From: Desulfobacter sp.
GTDB lineage: Bacteria; Desulfobacterota; Desulfobacteria; Desulfobacterales; Desulfobacteraceae
NCBI GenBank assembly: GCA_030145005.1
Contig: JAQYWJ010000129.1
Coordinates: 1 to 6,395, forward strand
DNA: 6,395 nucleotides
Reading direction: 5' to 3'
Under the pieces are notes generated by a model, which was not told where the DNA came from, ran no database searches, and worked only from the letters and a program-made list of their open reading frames with translations. How positions within the stretch are numbered: the stretch's first letter is position 1; each line of letters begins with the position of its first letter. The position numbers and the translations under genes are program-made. Positions 1-6,147 of this stretch are shown piece by piece.

Positions 1-234
1 ATTACCGTCTTTAAAATGGCAGTCCCCTTCCAGACAGGCCGCTATACATACACCGTCAGCCCCTTTTTCAAGGGCTTTCATCAGGTGAATGGCATCCACT
101 TTGCCGGTGCAGGGAACCCGTATGATTTTTACATTGGACGGATATGAAATCCGCTTGGTGCCGGCCATATCTGCTGCGGTATATGCACAATAATGACAGC
201 AAAAGGCCACAATTTCCGGTTCAAAATTATCCAT
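1..234 (-). CDS. mvhD: MvhD/FlpD-type hydrogenase iron-sulfur subunit (N-terminal 78 residues, cut by window edge)
   Basis: Reading the minus strand from ATG at 234 gives 78 codons that stay open to the window edge, so the C-terminus is missing. In this family a small [2Fe-2S] protein passes electrons between HdrA and a hydrogenase, formate dehydrogenase or other donor in the cytoplasm. Family signatures are visible: an N-terminal FCCHYC at residues 11-16, PCTGKVD around residue 41-47, and ACLEGDCHFKDGN at 66-78, matching the family pattern GCxxGDCHYxxGN. Cysteines are at 12, 13, 16, 42, 63, 67 and 72. The gene starts 5 bases after the hdrA stop codon. Its Shine-Dalgarno GAGAGG (248-243) overlaps the last codons of hdrA, so the two genes are almost certainly one transcript and translationally coupled. 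No in-frame TGA, and so no selenocysteine codon, occurs in the visible part. The family call is firm; the physiological partner is unknown. Confidence 0.93.
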   Translation of the reverse strand, partial: MDNFEPEIVAFCCHYCAYTAADMAGTKRISYPSNVKIIRVPCTGKVDAIHLMKALEKGADGVCIAACLEGDCHFKDGN

Positions 235-239
235 TAGTT

Positions 240-3200
240 TTACCTCTCAAATAAACCATCAAGTTTAGCCATTATCTGATCATCTTCCCAGGCCCTTAAC
301 TGAATGGCCTTGGCCGGACACTCGGCAGCACAGATACCGCAGCCGCGGCACTTGGCCGGATCAATTTCTGAGTGCCGTTCATCATTTATAAAAGGAACAT
401 CATAAGGACAGGCTCTAACACAGACAAGACAGACCGCGCACATGACCGGATCAACCGTGGCATAGGCAGCCCCCAGAGTAATCTCTTTATTGGCCAGCAT
501 GGTTCTGGCCCTGCCTGCAACGGCATGGGCCTGGGTGATGCTTTCACGGATCACCTTGGGAGAGTGGGCCGTACCGGCCAAAAAGAACCCGTGAAGCGCC
601 ATGTCAACGGGTTTGAGCTTCACATGGTCTTCCAGGAAAAAACCGTCTTCGGTTTTGGGCAGATGGAACAGGCTGCATAGTTCGTTGTTGGTATCCGCGT
701 CGGCAACAAAACCGGTGCTTAAAGCCACGCAGTCGGCTTCAATCTCAATGTCCTGTCCCAGGATGAAATCATGGGCACGGACAATGGTCTTGCCCGCTTC
801 TTCCCGGACAACCGGACGGTGCTCCAAGTCAAAACGAATGAACTTCACACCTTTATCCCGGGCCGTTTTGTAATAATCTTCCCAGAAGCCGTAAGTCCGG
901 ATATCCCTGTAAAGCACAAACACTTCAATATCAGGGTTTACTTCCAGAAGACGCAGGGCATTTTTAACGGCTGCCTGGCAGCAGATCCGTGAGCAGTTGG
1001 GATTATCCGCTTCCCTGGAACCGGCACATTGGATCATGACCACCTGTTCCATAGCCTTGATTTTACTTTCATCGTTTTCAAGGATGCCGTCAAGATCAAG
1101 CTGGGTCATGACGTTGTCGAGTTCGCCTAAGCCATATACGGCAGGACGGTTGGGCTTTGCACCTGTGGCAAGGATGGTAACGCCATGATCAATCTGTTCA
1201 CACGCATTGCCCGCGCCGGTTTCAATGCCGGTAGTAAAGTTTCCGGGCACACCTGAGTGTTCAGCAACGACTGTGTCAGTAAACACCTTGATATTTTCAT
1301 GGGCAGACACCTTGTCCACAAGATCCTTGACAAAGGCTGCCACATCATCACCTTCGATGGTTTGAGACAAATTCAATGCCTGGCCGCCCAGTACCGGAGC
1401 CTTGTCCACCAGATAGGTGAGGGTGCCCTGGTCAGCCAGTTCAAGGGCAGATGTCATACCGGTTACACCACCGCCCACAACAAGAGCATTCTGGCTTGTG
1501 GGAAGCATATTTTCAGTCAGAGATTTTGCCTTTCTGACACCGGAGATACCCATCTGAACCAGCTTAAAGGCTTTTTCGAGGGATTTGGCCGGGGCGTCAT
1601 TATGTACCCAGGCATTCTGATCTCTTAAGTTAACAAGCTCAAGCAGGTAGGGGTTGAGGCCTGCGCGTCTGAGCATGTCCTGGAACATAGTCTCCTGAAT
1701 CCTTGGGGAACCGGCACCAATAACCACACGATTCAGGTTATGTTTCTTGATCAGGCCTTCAATCTTTTCCATGGACTCAAAGGAACAGCCCAGTTTAAAC
1801 GCCTCTGCCACGGCCACGTCAGGGTTGGTTTTGGCATTTTCCAGAATTTTATCAATATCCAGTGCCTGACCGATTTCTCCGTCACTGTCAACAACAAAGA
1901 AACCGATTTTGGGATCTTCGCCTTCAACATCTCTTTGGGGCGGATAGAGGCCTGCTGATTCATCGACCCATTCCTCACTCTCCAAGGCCACGCCTGCTAT
2001 GGAGGCGGCAGCTGACGCCTGAACCATGGTTTCGGGAATATCTTTGGGGCTTTCAAAAACACCGCAGACATACACACCGTCTTTGGAGGTCGTCACAGGA
2101 TCCATGGTGCCGGATTTGGCAAAATTATGTTCGTTTAAATCAATGCCGAGTGTTCCGGCCAGATCAATGATTTTCTGGCTGGGCCTGAAACCGGTGGAGA
2201 GTACAACCATGTCAAATTCCTCTTTTTCCATGGCTGACAGCTCTTCTCTGGCATAGGTGATCTCAAGCGATTTATCAGGCAGTTCAATGACGGTATGGGG
2301 CTTGCAGCGGATTAAACGGATACCGAAATCTTCTTTGGCGCGATTGAAGTACTGCTCGTAATCCTTACCAAAGGTCCGCATATCCATAAAGAAAATGGTG
2401 GTTTCAATATCATCACCAAAACGCTCCTTGGTCACCATGGCCTCTTTAAGGGCATACATGCAGCAGACACTTGAGCAATAGGGAACATCATTTTCGTTAA
2501 TGCCCCTGGATCCCACACACTGTATCCAGGCAACTTTTTTCGGCCGCTGCTGGTCTGATTTTCTTACCAGATTGCCCTGAAAAGGGCCGGATGCGGACAT
2601 AATCCGTTCATATTCAAGACCGGGAAGAACATTATCAAAATTACCGCCGCCGTAATTATCCAGAACACTTGGATCAAACAGATCTGCGCCTACACTTAGG
2701 ACAACAGATGCGACATTGATCTGGATTTCCTGCTCACTGTCATCGGGCACAATGGCCCCGGCTTTACAGGCAGCCTTAAGCGCCTCGACATCATCTATCT
2801 TTTCCATATCAATGGAATAAGCATAGGGTGTAGCCTGGGGATACCGCATACAGGTAGGCGCCCTGGGATCAAGTCCCGGGTTAAACCGAACGGCTTCTGG
2901 AAATTTTTTCAAACACTCACCACAGGCTGTACATTTGTCAATGTCAATGAACCGGGGAGCGGTTTTTAATGTGGCCGTAAAATCACCGGCCTCTCCGGAC
3001 AGGCCGGTTAGCTCTGTCATGGTGCTGATCTCAAGAAACTTTTCCCTGTTTGTTGCGGACAGATGGGGAGAAACTGTACATAAATCGCAATTGTTGGTTG
3101 GAAAAGTGCGGTCCAGCTGGGTCATTAATCCACCAATGGCATAGTCGGAATCAATGAGCAGGACCTTTTTCCGGGACTCGGAAAGATCAAGGGCCGCCTT

Positions 3201-3263
3201 GATGCCGCCAACGCCACCGCCAATGACGAGCACGCGTTTTTCGTCTTGTTTAATTTTTTGCAT
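240..3263 (-). CDS. hdrA: Large two-module HdrA-like flavin/iron-sulfur protein (CoB-CoM heterodisulfide reductase subunit A family)
   Basis: The 1007-residue cytoplasmic flavoprotein is expected to bind two FADs and several [4Fe-4S] clusters and to move electrons, possibly by flavin-based bifurcation, with the MvhD protein encoded next. Module 1 has the FAD Rossmann motif GGGVGG (15-20), a CxxC at 59/62, a ferredoxin-like insert with C111, C114 and C117, and the HdrA cluster motif with C249, C263, C267 and C268. Residues 450-580 resemble the N-terminal domain of methanogen HdrA. Module 2 has GGGVTG (597-602), C746, C757, C761 and C762, and no ferredoxin insert. The C-terminus carries two complete ferredoxin motifs (C942/945/948/952 and C972/975/978/982). 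It is much longer than methanogen HdrA (about 650 residues) and resembles the double HdrA of sulfate reducers. The start is supported by AAGG (3273-3270) seven bases upstream. Odd points: F121 replaces the fourth cysteine of the insert cluster, and the usual CxCG of the central domain is VDSDG. BamE of benzoyl-CoA reductase complexes, also paired with an MvhD-like protein, is an alternative subfamily. Confidence 0.93.
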   Translation of the reverse strand: MQKIKQDEKRVLVIGGGVGGIKAALDLSESRKKVLLIDSDYAIGGLMTQLDRTFPTNNCDLCTVSPHLSATNREKFLEISTMTELTGLSGEAGDFTATLKTAPRFIDIDKCTACGECLKKFPEAVRFNPGLDPRAPTCMRYPQATPYAYSIDMEKIDDVEALKAACKAGAIVPDDSEQEIQINVASVVLSVGADLFDPSVLDNYGGGNFDNVLPGLEYERIMSASGPFQGNLVRKSDQQRPKKVAWIQCVGSRGINENDVPYCSSVCCMYALKEAMVTKERFGDDIETTIFFMDMRTFGKDYEQYFNRAKEDFGIRLIRCKPHTVIELPDKSLEITYAREELSAMEKEEFDMVVLSTGFRPSQKIIDLAGTLGIDLNEHNFAKSGTMDPVTTSKDGVYVCGVFESPKDIPETMVQASAAASIAGVALESEEWVDESAGLYPPQRDVEGEDPKIGFFVVDSDGEIGQALDIDKILENAKTNPDVAVAEAFKLGCSFESMEKIEGLIKKHNLNRVVIGAGSPRIQETMFQDMLRRAGLNPYLLELVNLRDQNAWVHNDAPAKSLEKAFKLVQMGISGVRKAKSLTENMLPTSQNALVVGGGVTGMTSALELADQGTLTYLVDKAPVLGGQALNLSQTIEGDDVAAFVKDLVDKVSAHENIKVFTDTVVAEHSGVPGNFTTGIETGAGNACEQIDHGVTILATGAKPNRPAVYGLGELDNVMTQLDLDGILENDESKIKAMEQVVMIQCAGSREADNPNCSRICCQAAVKNALRLLEVNPDIEVFVLYRDIRTYGFWEDYYKTARDKGVKFIRFDLEHRPVVREEAGKTIVRAHDFILGQDIEIEADCVALSTGFVADADTNNELCSLFHLPKTEDGFFLEDHVKLKPVDMALHGFFLAGTAHSPKVIRESITQAHAVAGRARTMLANKEITLGAAYATVDPVMCAVCLVCVRACPYDVPFINDERHSEIDPAKCRGCGICAAECPAKAIQLRAWEDDQIMAKLDGLFER

Positions 3264-3584
3264 GTGTAACCTTAACGTTATCAGTTAATATCCATGTGTA
3301 TCCATCTCCTGTAAACGTGTATCATATACAAAACAGGCAATGGATGCTTTCTTGCCTAGATCATCAACGGATTGTGCCAATACCCTGCTGTACAGCGCTG
3401 CAGACAGAAGTGTATTTGTATCTGTATGACAACGTTGTAACAGCGAAATGGTCATAAAATTGTCGACTGCGGGTATCACAAAAAGGACTATTGATATTTT
3501 CAAAAGAAATTATCGGAACAGCGAAATTCTTGAGAACAAGTTTTTTTCGAAAACTCATAGCCAATATCCCTATCTTATTTAATG

Positions 3585-3607
3585 CTGCTCGATCTGGCAT
3601 TGAGCAG
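3585..3607 (+). repeat. Compact hairpin in the intergenic spacer
   Basis: A 9-bp stem (3585-3593 against 3599-3607, one G-U pair) closes a 5-base loop CTGGC. It folds completely only as plus-strand RNA; on the minus strand the G-U pair becomes an A-C mismatch. No T tract follows on either side, so it is not a classical terminator. Function is unknown and chance occurrence is possible. Confidence 0.35.
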
Positions 3608-3762
3608 TCAAAATTAGGTACCCTCAAGGCACGGTGGAACTGCTATCTACCTATATTTTATTTAACCAAAGATTCTATAGCAGATAATAAATCACATGTA
3701 AAATGATTACTTATTAATGCTGTAACAGCCTTGCAAATCTTTGTTTGAAGGACTACATTATT

Positions 3763-3800
3763 GAAAAAATAACAACTCTTTTGTATTTTAGATAGTTGCT
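3763..3800 (-). terminator. Weak candidate rho-independent terminator of the EI24-CULT unit
   Basis: On the minus strand, 46 bases after the CULT stop codon, a 7-bp stem (3800-3794 with 3777-3771, one G-U pair) with a 16-base loop is followed directly by ATTTTTTC. Position and T tract fit a terminator for the CULT transcript, but the stem is AT-rich and the loop is large, so it would be weak. A second imperfect hairpin at 3729-3751 follows. Confidence 0.35.
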
Positions 3801-3846
3801 TGTCAATTTCATCCATGTTGCCGAGACAAAAATAGCGGCATGCGTA

Positions 3847-4242
3847 TTATGGAAAAATAAGATAGTCCAAAACCAGCCCATAAAATTTTGAACCCTGGCC
3901 TTGTCGGACAGGCAGGAAAACCCATCCAAGTTGGAAAGCACAATTTCGGCATATGCCAATGCACCACTCATATCCGGGATACCATGAAAACTCGTTGGAC
4001 GGCGCTGATCTTTCACAACAACCGGGCGCTGTGGCAAAACAACCGATCTCAAATACATATCCGGCCGGATTAGCAAAGGTCTGGGAAAACCCATGTTCCG
4101 TATGGACGGCAAATTCAGGTTTTGTCACAAATGCATTGCAGTTTTTGCACAAAAAGACCGGCTCTATAGTAGTTTGAGCATCAGGTATACCTTTTTCCTG
4201 TGTTTGCCGGTCTGTTTTTTTACAAATTAATTCTACCGTCAT
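3847..4242 (-). CDS. Stand-alone CULT-domain protein (cereblon thalidomide-binding fold)
   Basis: This 131-residue protein consists almost entirely of a CULT domain, the zinc-binding beta fold that forms the thalidomide-binding domain of human cereblon and also occurs in bacterial proteins. The zinc ligands are two CxxC pairs, C32/C35 and C98/C101. The ligand cage is visible in SWYPGYEW (86-93) and GWVF (106-109): W87, W93, W107 and F109 correspond to human W380, W386, W400 and F402. N58 in FANPAGYVFE corresponds to N351. Spacings from N58 to W87 (29), W87 to C98 (11) and C101 to W107 (6) equal those of the human protein. F85 stands where human has H378. No signal peptide or membrane segment is evident, so it is probably cytoplasmic. 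The ATG lies inside the 3' end of the EI24-type gene, has no clear Shine-Dalgarno, and is the only plausible start, suggesting translational coupling. Bacterial function is unknown; binding of cyclic imide groups is an inference from the family. Confidence 0.9.
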   Translation of the reverse strand: MTVELICKKTDRQTQEKGIPDAQTTIEPVFLCKNCNAFVTKPEFAVHTEHGFSQTFANPAGYVFEIGCFATAPGCCERSAPSNEFSWYPGYEWCIGICRNCAFQLGWVFLPVRQGQGSKFYGLVLDYLIFP

Positions 4243-4960
4243 GTGTTTTTTTGTCTTTATCTATATAATATAAGGTAGCACCTACCGGGGCAAATGAAAG
4301 AAAAAGGATGTTGATCCAGGGCACAAGAAACAACAGGCCGAAGCCAATGTGGAAAAATAAATTCTTCCTTAAGAATTTAAACCGCTCTTTAAACGGCACC
4401 ATGCGTCTGGCAGGGACAAGATCTGTATTGTCCCAAGCCAGAAAAATACCTGCCACCACCGATGAGATGGCTATAATGGCAAGACTTAAAGGAGTAAACA
4501 GCCCCATAATCATCAGGGCAACCGATATCAGTACAGGCACCACCGCTCTGGGAATTTCCTGGCGAATCAGATACAAAAACAACCCGAATATGGATGTATC
4601 GGCACCCGGGGCTTCCTGTCCAAGCACCATTCGCTCTGTGATCCGGGACATGTAATCCATGATGAAAATACAGAAAAAAACCTGGGAAATCAGATAGGCT
4701 GCCAGCATGGAAAATGCCATCAGAATAAATGTCAGAATCCAGGAGACAATGTGCCACAGCCAGATCAACCACCGGGACTCGGGCATCTGCCATATCATGG
4801 AAAAAATGTCATTGTGCCAGTAAAGCACCATGCCGGACAAAACAAGGGTCAACAGCAAGACCACTGCAAATCTTATCAGTCCGAGAATTAAAAGTGACGG
4901 TGTTCTTAACGCCAGGGTCACACCCTTAATATTGTATTGAATGCCTGCAATAAATCCCAT
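4220..4960 (-). CDS. EI24/CysZ-family integral membrane protein
   Basis: This 246-residue hydrophobic protein probably has four to six membrane segments, around residues 23-48, 64-100 (possibly two), 137-175 (possibly two) and 203-226. The C-terminal signature of the EI24 family is clear: DNTDLVPARRM (177-187), a basic stretch FKERFKFLRKN (190-200), then GFGLLFLVPWINILFL (206-221) and PVGATLYY (225-232). The family includes CysZ, linked to sulfate uptake in enterobacteria, but many members have no known substrate, and nothing here shows that this one handles sulfate. The start is well supported by AAGGAG (4973-4968) seven bases upstream of ATG. It is the first gene of a minus-strand unit and its last 23 bases overlap the CULT gene in another frame, so the two products are probably made together. 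The family call is firm; transport function is not established. Confidence 0.85.
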   Translation of the reverse strand: MGFIAGIQYNIKGVTLALRTPSLLILGLIRFAVVLLLTLVLSGMVLYWHNDIFSMIWQMPESRWLIWLWHIVSWILTFILMAFSMLAAYLISQVFFCIFIMDYMSRITERMVLGQEAPGADTSIFGLFLYLIRQEIPRAVVPVLISVALMIMGLFTPLSLAIIAISSVVAGIFLAWDNTDLVPARRMVPFKERFKFLRKNLFFHIGFGLLFLVPWINILFLSFAPVGATLYYIDKDKKTHDGRINL

Positions 4961-4994
4961 GTGTTTTCTCCTTAAAATCCTAAACTTTTATTTT

Positions 4995-5014
4995 GTGATT
5001 GAACGAAAAATCAC
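4995..5014. promoter_or_regulatory. Inverted repeat upstream of the EI24-type gene
   Basis: GTGATT (4995-5000) and AATCAC (5009-5014) form a 6-bp inverted repeat around 8 bases. It lies 35-54 bases before the EI24-type start codon, just upstream of its ribosome-binding site, so it could form a leader hairpin or bind a dimeric regulator. The half-site spacing does not match CRP sites. Chance is possible. Confidence 0.25.
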
Positions 5015-5025
5015 CCATCTGCGCC

Positions 5026-5039
5026 TTGCATCCATGCAA
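5026..5039. promoter_or_regulatory. 14-bp palindrome in the divergent intergenic region (candidate operator)
   Basis: TTGCAT-CC-ATGCAA is a perfect 6-bp inverted repeat with a 2-bp spacer. It sits between the divergent EI24-type gene and the aminotransferase gene, 66 bases from the first start codon and about 75 bases upstream of the -35 box of the second. This is a typical place and form for a dimeric transcription factor site. No regulator gene is in the window, so the binding protein is unknown. Confidence 0.35.
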
Positions 5040-5112
5040 CGTTGTAGCATGCGCGCCTCTATCGAGCCGCCCAAACACGTTTTTTTGTTCCGGCTCTATT
5101 TTTATTTTCCAA

Positions 5113-5141
5113 TTGAAACATACCTGGAGCGTGCGTATATT
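5113..5141 (+). promoter_or_regulatory. Sigma-70-like promoter of the aminotransferase gene
   Basis: TTGAAA (-35, 5113-5118) and TATATT (-10, 5136-5141) are separated by exactly 17 bases, close to the consensus of housekeeping promoters. Transcription would start near 5148, giving a leader of about 50 bases before the proposed TTG start. This position also argues that the reading frame upstream of the TTG, which runs back to 4941, is not translated. Confidence 0.6.
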
Positions 5142-5184
5142 AAATACCATTTTTACTATAACTTGCCGTATTTTTCAATTTTAC

Positions 5185-5190
5185 AAAGGG
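5185..5190 (+). promoter_or_regulatory. Ribosome-binding site that fixes a TTG start
   Basis: AAAGGG lies 8 bases upstream of the TTG at 5199-5201. No ATG occurs in frame near the conserved N-terminus, where the sequence TVYVDGKF begins in the usual family position. The site therefore decides for a TTG start over the much longer ATG frame beginning at 4941, which would overlap the divergent gene and its regulatory region. Confidence 0.6.
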
Positions 5191-5198
5191 CTTTTGCA

Positions 5199-6035
5199 TT
5201 GAAAACAGTTTATGTGGATGGAAAATTTCTGCCCTGGGATAAAGCGATGATTCCTGTGGATGATTTGGCCGTACTCAGGGGCTATGCAGTTTGCGACGTT
5301 ATCAGAACCATTGGGGGCAGTCCCTACTGCCTTGATGCGCATGTTGACCGACTTTGGTCCTCGATCACCAAAATAGGTCTTACACCGATATGGACCAAAG
5401 AAGAGATCAAGGAAATTGTTTTTAAAGTACTTGAAAAAAATCCCCAGATGGATGAGGCCAATATCCGCATCCTTGTGACGGGGGGATCCAGCCCTGATTT
5501 CTTCAGTCCGGCGGATAATCCCAGACTGATTGTTCTGGTAACTGATATTCCAGCCCTGCCTGCCCATTGGTACACAAAAGGCGTAAAGGTGATCACCTTT
5601 GTCCAGCAGCGTGCCCTCCCCGATGCCAAGGCCACCAATTACATCCCTGCTGTTCTGGCTTTGAAAAAAGCAAAGGCTCAAGGCGCTGTGGAGGCTTTGT
5701 ATATGACCCCGGACAAAATGGTTCTCGAAGGCACCACCAGTAATCTGTTTGCCCTAATTGAAGACACCTTGGTCACACCGGGAAAAGGAGTACTCAAGGG
5801 CATTACCCGCAAAACCGTCCTGACCCTTGGGAAAAAGCTGTTTCCCGTATCTGAACAGGACCTTCCCCTGGACACCCTGCTGTCTGCGTCTGAACTGTTC
5901 ATCACCGGAACCAACAAAGGCATCGTGCCTGTGGTTCAGGTGGATGACCATATTATCGGCACGGGCATGCCCGGCCACGGCACCAAAGCCTTAATGTCGG
6001 CAATGGCAGATCAGCGAGGTGGAGCGTGTAATTAA
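5199..6035 (+). CDS. Class IV PLP-dependent aminotransferase (branched-chain/D-amino-acid aminotransferase or aminodeoxychorismate lyase type)
   Basis: The 278-residue cytoplasmic protein belongs to the fold-type IV PLP enzymes, which transaminate branched-chain or D-amino acids, or cleave aminodeoxychorismate. Length is typical. Numbering from the TTG start, visible signatures are the N-terminal VYVDGKF (4-10), VLRGYAVCDVIRT (25-37), the phosphate-binding arginine R51 in AHVDRL, the probable Schiff-base lysine K144 in ALPDAKATNY, E177 in VLEGTTSNLF contacting the PLP ring, GVLKGITRKTVL (197-208) and TGTNKGIVPV (236-245). A start at 4941 would add 86 residues with no resemblance to the family, overlap the divergent gene and precede the promoter. 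The gene stands alone; its sequence does not distinguish the substrates, and the TNKGIVPV loop differs from textbook branched-chain enzymes (usually GTAxEVxPV), so I give no gene symbol. No clear terminator follows before the intron remnant. Confidence 0.88.
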   Translation: MKTVYVDGKFLPWDKAMIPVDDLAVLRGYAVCDVIRTIGGSPYCLDAHVDRLWSSITKIGLTPIWTKEEIKEIVFKVLEKNPQMDEANIRILVTGGSSPDFFSPADNPRLIVLVTDIPALPAHWYTKGVKVITFVQQRALPDAKATNYIPAVLALKKAKAQGAVEALYMTPDKMVLEGTTSNLFALIEDTLVTPGKGVLKGITRKTVLTLGKKLFPVSEQDLPLDTLLSASELFITGTNKGIVPVVQVDDHIIGTGMPGHGTKALMSAMADQRGGACN

Positions 6036-6071
6036 TCGTCCGTCGTTTGATGATTTAGGCCTGAGGTCAGA

Positions 6072-6142
6072 ATTCTGGTAGGAGGTGGCTTACCGCCACC
6101 CCCTCCCTACAGAACGGCACGTACCGGCCAGGTATACCGCTC
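6072..6142 (-). ncRNA. Group II intron 3' end remnant (domains V and VI)
   Basis: On the minus strand, 6142-6112 matches the layout of group II intron domain V. It begins GAGC with the catalytic AGC and ends CCGTTC. A lower 9-bp helix (6142-6134 with 6120-6112, including three G-U pairs) is followed by a 2-base bulge and an upper helix. Downstream, GGTGGC and GCCACC (6100-6095 and 6089-6084) form the stem of domain VI with a GGTAA loop. Next comes CCTACC, where the A at 6079 is the candidate branch point, eight bases from a possible 3' splice site AT at 6073-6072. The upper helix of domain V is only 3 bp with a 5-base loop and no GNRA tetraloop (31 bases instead of the usual 34), suggesting a decayed element. 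Domains I-III are not in the window. The boundary is approximate. Confidence 0.6.
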
Positions 6143-6147
6143 TTCGA

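Larger units (their letters stand above)
3264..3846. other. AT-rich spacer without a recognised gene; contains small hairpins
   Basis: This 583-bp stretch separates the CULT gene from hdrA. Reading frames of 70-90 codons occur on both strands, but none has a convincing ribosome-binding site or a protein sequence I recognise, so I do not call a gene. It must hold the 3' end of the EI24-CULT transcript and the hdrA promoter. A weak TATGAT -10 candidate for hdrA lies on the minus strand at 3327-3322, without a clear -35 box. Short symmetric sequences are frequent: GCTGTACAGC (3387-3396), ACAACGTTGT (3429-3438), a hairpin at 3585-3607, GCTGT-A-ACAGC (3719-3729) and an 8-bp stem with one bulge at 3729-3751. 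The 11-mer AACAGCGAAAT occurs twice (3439-3449 and 3517-3527). The spacer could contain a decayed gene or mobile fragment that I cannot identify. Confidence 0.5.

Noticed and set aside
1..234. Selenocysteine codon in the MvhD-like gene, as found in some relatives
   Set aside because: No in-frame TGA occurs in the 78 visible codons; the unseen C-terminal part cannot be judged.
3387..3396. SOS box suggested by CTGT and ACAG
   Set aside because: The half-sites directly abut, without the spacer of known LexA operators, and no SOS gene is adjacent.
3285..3706. Reading frames of 70-90 codons on both strands of the spacer
   Set aside because: No convincing ribosome-binding site, weak or alternative starts, mutual overlap on opposite strands, and no recognisable protein features.
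3753..4112. 119-codon minus-strand reading frame overlapping the CULT gene
   Set aside because: It lies in another frame over the CULT coding region, whose protein has clear family motifs, and its own translation shows no recognisable domain.
4994..5014. CRP/FNR-like site suggested by TGTGA and TCAC
   Set aside because: The half-sites are 12 bases apart instead of the 6 expected for CRP, so only a generic inverted repeat is reported.
4941..5198. N-terminal extension of the aminotransferase from ATG 4941
   Set aside because: It overlaps the start and control region of the divergent gene, precedes the promoter at 5113-5141, and the extra 86 residues do not resemble the family.
6081..6106. GC-rich hairpin after the aminotransferase as its rho-independent terminator
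   Set aside because: No T tract follows on the plus strand, and the hairpin fits better as domain VI of the group II intron remnant on the minus strand.
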